A stretch of 7,126 nucleotides of DNA, taken from the NCBI GenBank assembly GCA_023411405.1, contig JAEYOU010000244.1, forward strand, positions 1-7,126. Direction: 5' to 3'. Of the stretch, positions 1 through 4,807 are shown one piece after another. The number at the start of each line of letters is the position of its first letter. Positions within the stretch are counted from its first letter, which is position 1. Made by a program: the position numbers and the translations under genes. Under the pieces are notes generated by a model. It did not search any database. It was not told the DNA's origin and worked only from the letters and a program-made list of their open reading frames with translations. The DNA is from Pseudomonadota bacterium. Its GTDB lineage: Bacteria > Myxococcota > Myxococcia > Myxococcales > Anaeromyxobacteraceae.

Positions 1-23
1 TCATCCACCAGCGAGCGCGAGTC

Positions 24-146
24 TCAGGCCGGAGCGACCCGGGAGCCAGTTTCCGGCCGCGCCCAGATCCCGCGCATCCCCGCGCTCGCCACGATCGTCA
101 GCCCGCGGTCCGCGGGGATCGTCTCCACACGGACAGTGCCGAATTC
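24..146 (-). pseudogene. Coding-like 3' fragment, unrecognised
   Basis: A minus-strand frame ending in TGA at 24-26 has G or C in the third position of 31 of the 34 sense codons between 27 and 128. It reads like ordinary protein, with segments such as VETIPADRG and GLTIVASAGMRGIW. To the right of about position 130 the third-position bias disappears, there is no plausible start codon with a ribosome site, and the plus-strand gene at 351 begins soon after. It therefore looks like the tail of a lost gene. The plus-strand frame beginning at base 1 (stop at 217-219) shares the same wobble positions, so the bias alone does not fix the strand. I prefer minus because the plus reading is a Ser/Arg/Thr-rich shadow-like sequence. 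I do not recognise the family. The rest of 1-350 shows no other gene. Confidence 0.25.
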
Positions 147-280
147 TCGCCTCCGGGGTCCGGAGGTGCCTGGCCGTACTACAAGAGCACCCGACGCCCA
201 GCGCTGTGCTTCCCTGTAGTGTGCTTCCCGTCGCCGCCCCTCGACCTGGCAGGAAGAGCCGCACGTCGAGCTACGAGTGG

Positions 281-286
281 TAGGCT
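281..286 (+). promoter_or_regulatory. Candidate -10 box (TAGGCT) for the 351 gene
   Basis: The hexamer TAGGCT, preceded by GG, lies about 65 bases before the GTG start at 351 in otherwise non-coding DNA. It has T, A and T at the three best conserved -10 positions. Nearly the same octamer, GGTAG(A/G)CT, occurs at 2942-2949 and 6347-6354, also between genes. No clear -35 box is seen at 16-18 bases upstream. Its role as a promoter is inferred. Confidence 0.3.
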
Positions 287-350
287 GTCCCGGAAAAGGG
301 GCTCCTTCACGCGGGTGGCGCTCGGCGTGGGCCTCGAGGGGGAACGCAAC

Positions 351-1184
351 GTGAGCCACTTCTCGGTCATCGGCCTCCGCGTGGAGGGACAGGACGCGAT
401 GATGCGCCTCGTGGAGGCCGCCGCCAGCACGGCGGTCGACGCCGTTCCGACATTCCCCGGGCAGCACCTGCGGTGGACCGATCCCAGCGGCGCCGCGCTG
501 GCCCTGCACCTCGACGGGCAGGCCATCGCGTGCGTGACGCCCTTCTTCGTCGCGCCGGAGGCGACACGGTGGCGGGTCCGGACGTCCTCTGCGCACGACG
601 ATCACGAGTGCGCCCACTGCGGCGGCGCCGACTGCGATCTCCTCGACGGCAGCGGCGAGATGGTCACGCGCTCGACCATCCAGTGGCTCCATTTCCAGCC
701 CTTCCGTCGATGGCTGGCCGAACCTCGAGGTTTCTCGCTGCGCGTAGTGGCGTTCGCTCACCGCGCAGCGTTCTACGACGACTCGGCCGCGTTCGAGGCG
801 GGGCAAGAGAGCTGGTGGCCTGGAGTGCGTGACCGCAAGGGACCCACCGGCCAGCCAATGGGATTCGCGGAGGAGTGCTTCCTGCCGGAAGGGATGTTCG
901 GAGATGGCAAGGACGTCGGCGATGCAGCGACCGTGCTCTTCGCCGGCCGGGTGGAGCATGCCCGTACGGTCACCAACACCTTGACCGGTCTACAGTTCGA
1001 ACACGCTCGGATCGCGACACTCCCAGGAGCGGTAGACGTCGTCTTCGACCGGTCGGAGGGAGCACCGGGAGCCGGCAAGCTCGCAGTCGTGCGCGCCTGG
1101 CTCGTCGGCCAACCCGACCTGGCGCCGCCTCCTCACGCGAAGGCGGCGCCACGCGGGTTCCTGCGCAGGCTCTTTGGCGCGTGA
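351..1184 (+). CDS. Hypothetical protein with His/Cys cluster, Polyangiales-type family
   Basis: This gene encodes 277 residues with no signal peptide or membrane segment, so it is probably cytoplasmic. I chose the GTG at 351 because the protein then opens as VSHFSVIGLRVEG, and a purine-rich stretch (GAGGGGGAA, 335-343) lies upstream. The open frame reaches back to 219, but that extension is Arg-rich and unlike protein. Central residues 82-95 form a small cluster, HDDHECAHCGGADC (Cys87, Cys90, Cys95), which could bind zinc or another metal. Further on, the segments AEECFLPEGMFG and TVLFAGRVEHARTVTNTLTG, followed by a short beta-rich stretch, resemble uncharacterised proteins I associate with Polyangiales genomes. 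The tail GFLRRLFGA is amphipathic. No function can be assigned. It converges with the lipoprotein gene at 1251 across a terminator. The gene call is confident; the family resemblance is from memory and less so. Confidence 0.8.
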   Translation: MSHFSVIGLRVEGQDAMMRLVEAAASTAVDAVPTFPGQHLRWTDPSGAALALHLDGQAIACVTPFFVAPEATRWRVRTSSAHDDHECAHCGGADCDLLDGSGEMVTRSTIQWLHFQPFRRWLAEPRGFSLRVVAFAHRAAFYDDSAAFEAGQESWWPGVRDRKGPTGQPMGFAEECFLPEGMFGDGKDVGDAATVLFAGRVEHARTVTNTLTGLQFEHARIATLPGAVDVVFDRSEGAPGAGKLAVVRAWLVGQPDLAPPPHAKAAPRGFLRRLFGA

Positions 1185-1202
1185 GCCCATCCGCCGGCAA
1201 GC

Positions 1203-1234
1203 CGAGAGGGCCTCGCTGACGCAAGGCCCTCTCG
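1203..1234. terminator. Bidirectional hairpin terminator between convergent genes
   Basis: A perfect 11-bp inverted repeat, CGAGAGGGCCT (1203-1213) and AGGCCCTCTCG (1224-1234), encloses a 10-base loop. It sits in the 66-base gap between the stop of the 351-1184 gene and the stop of the minus-strand lipoprotein gene. The right side continues as TTCCCTCCC, only a weak pyrimidine tract. The stem strength and its position exactly between convergent stops support use in both directions. Confidence 0.8.
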
Positions 1235-1250
1235 TTCCCTCCCGTGGATC

Positions 1251-2153
1251 CTAGCGGGCCACCACGGTCACCTGCGCGGTCGCGGTGGCGAACGCCGCAC
1301 CCTTCGTGAGATGGAGCTCGGCGTCGGCGACGAACACCCCGAGCTTCGGGCTCCCGTTCTCGTCGAACGCTCCGGGGACGACGGGCAAGGACACGTCGAG
1401 CGCGTAGAGGGGGCCCGGCCCCATGCTCATGAGCGGCCCCACGGCCACCTGGACGTCGTCCCCCGCGGCCGTCAGCTCGATGCGGAGGTTCTGCCCGGAG
1501 AGGGCTTCCGCGAACTCCTCGTGCAGGATGGAGCTCGCCGGACCGCCGAACTGCACCACGACGGGCCCGGTGTCGATCGTGGTCCGGAACGTCGAGCGCT
1601 CGACGCGGGCGAAGTCATAGCTGATGGTGAATGGCACGGGCACGCCGGTGAGCGCGCCGAACGCGCGCGACGCGTTCGGATCCTCGCTCCCCTGGAGCTG
1701 CATGACGCCGGAGATCCATCCGCCGGAGTCGACCCCCATGCTCACGCTGGCGGCTCCCTGGAGCGGGAGCTTGAAGATGAACCGCACCGGAGTGTCCTCC
1801 TGGTCACGGACGACGATGCCGAGCGGGTTCGGAGAGACCAACTCGACGTCGACGTGGACCCCGGGGACGTCGGTCCGCTCGACGTGCCAGTCTCCCACGA
1901 GCGCGACGCTGTAGCTGCCCGCTCTCAAGGGAACGGCGACCGTGTCATCGGACGTCTCGGGGACGACCAGCGACTCGGGCCCCTCGAACTGAAGGGTCCA
2001 CCCGACGAGCCGGTAGACCGCCCCATCCGTCCCGGTCCCACTCAGCGAGGCCAGGACCCGCCCCGTCCCCGTCTCAAACGACCCCTGCGGCTCCGACGGC
2101 CCGCACCCGGCGAGGAGTGCGGCGACGACGCCGAGACTCAGCCATGCTTTCAT
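1251..2153 (-). CDS. Secreted lipoprotein, myxobacterial beta-rich family
   Basis: This gene encodes 300 residues starting at the ATG at 2151-2153. The N-terminus MKAWLSLGVVAALLAGC is a textbook lipoprotein signal, with a basic start, hydrophobic core and lipobox LAGC whose lipidated cysteine is residue 17. The +2 residue is Gly, so an outer-membrane or surface location is plausible. A strong ribosome site (AGGGAGGG, 2158-2165 on the complement) sits 4 bases from the ATG. This fixes the start even though the frame stays open to 2510. The mature part is rich in beta-type sequence. DGAVYRL (43-49), AGSYSVAL (78-85) and LVSPNP (105-110) follow a layout I recall from expanded lipoprotein families of Sandaracinus-like myxobacteria, where a DG-YRL strand precedes a G-Y-V-L strand. 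No catalytic motif is visible and the function is unknown. An 18-bp palindrome lies just upstream of the ribosome site. Confidence 0.88.
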   Translation of the reverse strand: MKAWLSLGVVAALLAGCGPSEPQGSFETGTGRVLASLSGTGTDGAVYRLVGWTLQFEGPESLVVPETSDDTVAVPLRAGSYSVALVGDWHVERTDVPGVHVDVELVSPNPLGIVVRDQEDTPVRFIFKLPLQGAASVSMGVDSGGWISGVMQLQGSEDPNASRAFGALTGVPVPFTISYDFARVERSTFRTTIDTGPVVVQFGGPASSILHEEFAEALSGQNLRIELTAAGDDVQVAVGPLMSMGPGPLYALDVSLPVVPGAFDENGSPKLGVFVADAELHLTKGAAFATATAQVTVVAR

Positions 2154-2166
2154 GAAGCCCTCCCTG

Positions 2167-2184
2167 GCCGGCGTGCACGCCGGC
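2167..2184. promoter_or_regulatory. 18-bp perfect palindrome in the lipoprotein leader
   Basis: GCCGGCGTGCACGCCGGC is a perfect 9+9 palindrome. It ends 2 bases before the ribosome site of the lipoprotein gene (read on the minus strand). It could be a dimeric repressor operator, or an RNA hairpin (stem GCCGGCG with a short TGCA loop) that affects ribosome access. Neither role is proven. Confidence 0.4.
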
Positions 2185-2426
2185 GGCGAATGGATGACGA
2201 GGGCATGCTGCTCGCCGTGTGATCGCACGAGGCACCCCCCCGGGCGGCAGGATACCGGTCGCCCCTGGGGGTGTGAAGTGCTTGCTTGCGGCGAGGCGAC
2301 CTCGCAGCCGGAGCCCGGCGCATCAGGTGGAGGCGCGAACACCTCGAGTGAGCGTTCGATGGCCGCTCCGGCCTCTCCGACGATGGGTGTTCCCGCTGAA
2401 GCAGATCGACGCGCGCCTCGTACTGG

Positions 2427-2510
2427 CTCGGCGTCCTCCTTCGAGGCGAAGACGTACAGGTCGTCGGAGCAGACGAAGACGGATGGCTCGAGCGGCATCG
2501 CGCGGATCAT
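2427..2510 (-). pseudogene. Broken 5' end of an unrecognised gene
   Basis: A minus-strand frame opens with ATG at 2510, and a second ATG at 2498. From the second Met it reads MPLEPSVFVCSDDLYVFASKEDAE. Of these 24 codons, 23 end in G or C, and the text reads as natural protein, similar to small myxobacterial hypotheticals that begin with a CSDDLYVF-type strand (from memory, weak). Immediately after the GAG codon ending at 2427 the frame loses its third-position bias (CCA GTA CGA follow). The bias reappears in a shifted frame, reading QYEARVDLLQREHP, before fading. This pattern suggests a frameshift and decay rather than a working gene. The original frame happens to stay open into the lipoprotein gene, which creates a misleading 419-codon ORF. 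No convincing ribosome site precedes either ATG. The remaining 2154-2426 holds no gene I can support. Confidence 0.4.
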
Positions 2511-2512
2511 CG

Positions 2513-2525
2513 CTCGACCGTCGAG
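2513..2525. repeat. 13-bp near-palindromic repeat, copy 1
   Basis: CTCGACCGTCGAG is a palindrome with a single central C (arms CTCGAC and GTCGAG). A copy with 12 of 13 bases identical lies at 2589-2601. Both are upstream of ynfA, so a repeated operator is possible, but TCGACC is common in DNA of this composition. Confidence 0.3.
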
Positions 2526-2588
2526 AGAGTCCAGCGGAGCCAGGGCCGCGACCGGGGCTCGATCCGGCGTACCTCAGCTGGCAGCACC

Positions 2589-2601
2589 CTCGACCGCCGA
2601 G
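2589..2601. repeat. 13-bp near-palindromic repeat, copy 2
   Basis: CTCGACCGCCGAG matches the copy at 2513-2525 at 12 of 13 bases; the start-to-start distance is 76 bases. It ends 14 bases before the ynfA start codon, where bound protein would block transcription. The TACACC hexamer at 2602-2607 immediately after it could be a weak -10 box. Confidence 0.3.
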
Positions 2602-2615
2602 TACACCCTGGCTCG

Positions 2616-2939
2616 ATGAAGGCGCTCACCGTCCCGCTCTTCGTGATCACCGCAGCCGCCGAGATCGGCGGCTGCTACCTCGTGTTCCTCTGGATGCGCG
2701 GCGGACGCTCGCCCCTGCTCCTCGGCGGCGCGGCCGCGGCCCTGGCGGTCTTCGCCTGGCTGCTCTCGTTCCACCCCGTCGCGGGCCGCGCCTACGCTGC
2801 GTATGGCGGCGTCTACGTCGCCTCGGCCGTCGTTTGGGGCTGGCTCGTCGAGCGTCACCCGCCGGACCGCTGGGACCTCATCGGCGCGGCCGTGTGTCTC
2901 GTCGGGATGGCCATCATCACCTTCGGCCCGCGATCCTGA
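2616..2939 (+). CDS. ynfA: YnfA/UPF0060 family small membrane protein
   Basis: This gene encodes 107 residues, the usual length for YnfA (UPF0060) proteins, which are related to the small multidrug resistance (SMR) efflux family. Four hydrophobic segments are visible at about 5-26, 32-52, 60-78 and 88-104. Family landmarks are clear: an acidic residue in the first membrane helix (Glu16, in AEIGGCYLVFLW), HPVAGRAYAAYGGVYVASA (53-71) and the final DLIGAAVCLVGMAIITFGPR. The protein would act in the cytoplasmic membrane. Homologues have been linked to drug or dye efflux, but the substrate here cannot be read from sequence. The ATG at 2616 has no obvious ribosome site; the leader may be very short. 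It is followed 28 bases later by the vapC fragment and shares its strand with the ars operon, but a gap of about 370 bases makes co-transcription with arsR uncertain. Confidence 0.9.
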   Translation: MKALTVPLFVITAAAEIGGCYLVFLWMRGGRSPLLLGGAAAALAVFAWLLSFHPVAGRAYAAYGGVYVASAVVWGWLVERHPPDRWDLIGAAVCLVGMAIITFGPRS

Positions 2940-2943
2940 CAGG

Positions 2944-2949
2944 TAGACT
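2944..2949 (+). promoter_or_regulatory. Candidate -10 box (TAGACT) before the vapC fragment
   Basis: TAGACT, preceded by GG, begins 5 bases after the ynfA stop and 24 bases before the ATG at 2968. It matches the TAnnnT core of a -10 element and repeats the GGTAG(A/G)CT motif seen at 279-286 and 6347-6354. No good -35 box is visible at 16-18 bases upstream. The role is inferred. Confidence 0.3.
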
Positions 2950-2967
2950 GGGGCCCGCCGCGAGGCC

Positions 2968-3174
2968 ATGACCATCCTCCCTTTCGGACCCGAGGAGGTT
3001 CGAGTCGCGGCGGATCTCCGTCATCGACTCGAGAGCCAGGGCCAGGCGATCGGCATGGCCGACTACATGATCGCAGCGGTGTGCATCGCCAACGACGGGG
3101 TCCTGCTCACACGGAACCGAAGGCACTTCGAGCACGTCGAGGGGCTCAAGCTCTCTGCCGTCACGGAACAGTGA
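2968..3174 (+). pseudogene. C-terminal fragment of a VapC-type PIN-domain toxin
   Basis: These 68 codons match the second half of a VapC ribonuclease toxin. The segment TILPFGPEEVRVAADLRHRLESQG is the usual helix pair after an LPF strand, GMADYMIAA carries the third conserved acidic residue (Asp), and LLTRNRRHFEHVEGL is the last strand and helix. VapC proteins are normally about 130 residues. The N-terminal strand with the first catalytic Asp, and the following conserved acidic residue, are absent. The frame runs upstream only to a TAG at 2944-2946, reading TGARREA before the Met. No antitoxin gene precedes it. Half a PIN domain cannot form the metal site alone, so it is most likely a 5'-deleted remnant joined downstream of ynfA. 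The reading frame is undamaged, however, and a possible -10 box lies in front, so a short expressed protein is not excluded. Confidence 0.65.
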
Positions 3175-3268
3175 CCCGCGTACGTCCTCGTCCCGGCCCG
3201 GCGGTCTCGCCCGAAACGACAGTCTCGGACCTTGCTTCACCTGCGTGACGTTTCGATGGCATGGCTCC

Positions 3269-3293
3269 ACTCCGGTTGTGTCCGGATCGGAGT
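3269..3293. promoter_or_regulatory. Candidate ArsR operator
   Basis: ACTCCG (3269-3274) and CGGAGT (3288-3293) form a perfect 6+6 inverted repeat separated by 13 bases, ending 17 bases before the arsR start. TCCGG also repeats directly at 3271 and 3281, one helical turn apart. ArsR-family repressors bind imperfect dyads over their own promoters, so position and size fit. A poor promoter could overlap it (TTGTGT 3276-3281, 17-base spacer, TAGAAA 3299-3304). This is inferred; no known ArsR box is matched. Confidence 0.35.
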
Positions 3294-3310
3294 CATCGTA
3301 GAAAGCCGAT

Positions 3311-3658
3311 ATGGCAACCCCGCCCCGGTCGGTGTGTCCGCCCCCGTCGCGCGGCCCGAAGGAGCCGGACCTCCGGCCCGTCGAGGGACGAGAGGCCGAT
3401 GAGGAGCTCGCCACCCTCTGCAAGGCGGTGGGGCATCCCACCCGCGTGCAGATCCTCCGGCTCCTCGCGCGGCGGGACTCCTGCGTGTGCGGCGACATCG
3501 TCGACGAGCTGCCGCTCGCCCAGTCGACCGTCTCGCAGCACCTCAAGGTGCTCAAGGGAGCCGGGCTGATCCGTGGAGAGATCGACGGTCCTCGCGTCGG
3601 GTACTGCCTCGAACCCAGCTCGCTCCGTCGCCTGCGAGCGCTCGTCGGAAGCTTGTAG
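3311..3658 (+). CDS. arsR: ArsR-family arsenite-responsive repressor
   Basis: This gene encodes 115 residues forming one winged-helix domain after a Pro-rich N-terminus of about 30 residues. EELATLCKAVGHPTRVQIL (31-49) is the typical first helix pair, LAQSTVSQHLKVLKGAGLI (69-87) the helix-turn-helix recognition region, and RGEIDGPRVGYCLEP (88-102) the wing. RDSCVCGDIVDELP (55-68) carries the Cys58-x-Cys60 pair at the start of the DNA-reading helix, the same place as the CVC arsenite site of enteric ArsR. Cys99 in the wing may act as a third ligand. Many relatives have a CYC-type wing, where this protein has GYC. Without arsenite it should repress its own operon; binding should release DNA. 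Its stop codon overlaps the acr3 ribosome site, with acr3 starting 9 bases later. The ATG at 3311 has only a weak purine stretch upstream. Confidence 0.93.
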   Translation: MATPPRSVCPPPSRGPKEPDLRPVEGREADEELATLCKAVGHPTRVQILRLLARRDSCVCGDIVDELPLAQSTVSQHLKVLKGAGLIRGEIDGPRVGYCLEPSSLRRLRALVGSL

Positions 3659-3667
3659 GAGCGCACC

Positions 3668-4807
3668 GTGTCCCAACCCCAGGCCCTGGCATCCGCCGGC
3701 GTCGCCCGCCGGCTCTCCTTCCTCGATCGCTACCTGACCCTCTGGATCTTCCTCGCCATGGGCGCGGGCATCGGCCTCGGCTGGGCAGTTCCGGAGGTGG
3801 TCCCCGCCCTCGACCGGCTCAGCGTCGGCACCACCTCCATCCCGATCGCCGTCGGCCTCATCCTGATGATGTACCCGCCCCTGGCGAAGGTCCGGTACGA
3901 GGAGCTGCCGCGCGTCTTCCGCAATGGCAAGGTGCTCGGGCTCTCGCTCGTCCAGAACTGGATCGTGGGCCCGCTGCTCATCTTCGCGCTGGCGGTCGTC
4001 TTCCTGCGCGATCGGCCCGAGTACATGGTCGGGCTCATCCTCATCGGGCTGGCCCGCTGCATCGCCATGGTCATCGTCTGGAACGACCTGGCCAAGGGCG
4101 ACACCGAGTACTGCGCCGGCCTCGTCGCCTTCAACTCCATCTTCCAGGTGCTCTTCTTCTCGGTCTACGCCTGGCTCTTCATCACCGTGCTCCCGGGGTG
4201 GCTGGGACTGCGCGGCGCCGAGGTCCACATCACCATCGGCCAGATCGCCCAGAGCGTGTTCATCTACCTGGGCATCCCGTTCCTGGCCGGCATGGCCAGC
4301 CGGTTCGGGCTCCGGGCGCTCAAGGGAGAGGAGTGGTACCGGAAGGTCTTCCTCCCGCGCATCTCGCCGATCACGCTCGTCGCGCTCCTCTTCACGATCG
4401 TGGTGATGTTCTCGCTCAAGGGCGAGACCATCGTCCAGGTGCCGCTGGACGTCGTCCGCATCGCCATCCCGCTGCTCGTGTACTTCGTGGCGATGTTCTT
4501 CGTCTCGTTCTTCATGAGCCGGAGGGTCGGCGCCACCTACGGTCAGACGGCGACGCTCTCCTTCACCGCCGCCTCCAACAACTTCGAGCTGGCCATCGCC
4601 GTGGCGGTGGCGACGTTCGGGATGGCGCACGGCGCGGCGTTCGCCGCGGTGATCGGGCCGCTCGTGGAGGTGCCTGTGCTGATCGGGCTCGTCGGCGTCG
4701 CCCTCAAGCTCCGCGACCGCTGGTTCCCCGGTGAGACGGGGGAGATCGCCAAGGTCGCACACTGTGCCGGCGCCACCGAGAGCCGTACCGCGAGGAGGAG
4801 TCCATGA
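3668..4807 (+). CDS. acr3: Acr3-type arsenite efflux permease
   Basis: This gene encodes 379 residues with about ten membrane helices, a member of the bile/arsenite/riboflavin transporter superfamily, and is predicted to export arsenite across the inner membrane using the proton gradient. The opening LSFLDRYLTLWIFLAMGAGIG is the classical Acr3 start. Both functional residues known from Corynebacterium glutamicum Acr3 (Cys129, Glu305) have counterparts: Cys131 in GLARCIAMVIVWNDLA and Glu307 in ASNNFELAIAVAVATFG. The start is the GTG at 3668, with ribosome site TAGGAG (3656-3661) overlapping the arsR stop. The last roughly 25 residues (GETGEIAKVAHCAGATESRTARRSP) extend beyond the final helix, and their codons include the arsC ribosome site. 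The stop overlaps the arsC start as ATGA, pointing to translational coupling. Some annotations call such genes arsB, but the sequence is Acr3, not the ArsB antiporter. Confidence 0.96.
   Translation: MSQPQALASAGVARRLSFLDRYLTLWIFLAMGAGIGLGWAVPEVVPALDRLSVGTTSIPIAVGLILMMYPPLAKVRYEELPRVFRNGKVLGLSLVQNWIVGPLLIFALAVVFLRDRPEYMVGLILIGLARCIAMVIVWNDLAKGDTEYCAGLVAFNSIFQVLFFSVYAWLFITVLPGWLGLRGAEVHITIGQIAQSVFIYLGIPFLAGMASRFGLRALKGEEWYRKVFLPRISPITLVALLFTIVVMFSLKGETIVQVPLDVVRIAIPLLVYFVAMFFVSFFMSRRVGATYGQTATLSFTAASNNFELAIAVAVATFGMAHGAAFAAVIGPLVEVPVLIGLVGVALKLRDRWFPGETGEIAKVAHCAGATESRTARRSP

Noticed and set aside
219..350. N-terminal extension of the 351-1184 gene to the ATG at 219
   Set aside because: The extra 44 residues are Arg-rich and unlike protein; the GTG at 351 has a purine-rich upstream stretch and opens a natural N-terminus.
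24..959. 311-codon minus-strand ORF
   Set aside because: Most of it is antisense to the 351-1184 gene, is low in hydrophobic patterning and rich in Arg/Gly/Pro, and has no ribosome site. Only the 24-146 tail looks coding.
1311..2222. 303-codon plus-strand ORF opposite the lipoprotein gene
   Set aside because: It is a shadow rich in Asp/Glu/His/Arg with no domain signal, while the minus-strand lipoprotein has a signal peptide and a ribosome site.
2154..2510. N-terminal extension of the lipoprotein to give 419 residues
   Set aside because: It would bury the signal peptide and lipobox 119 residues inside the protein; the ATG at 2153 has a strong ribosome site.
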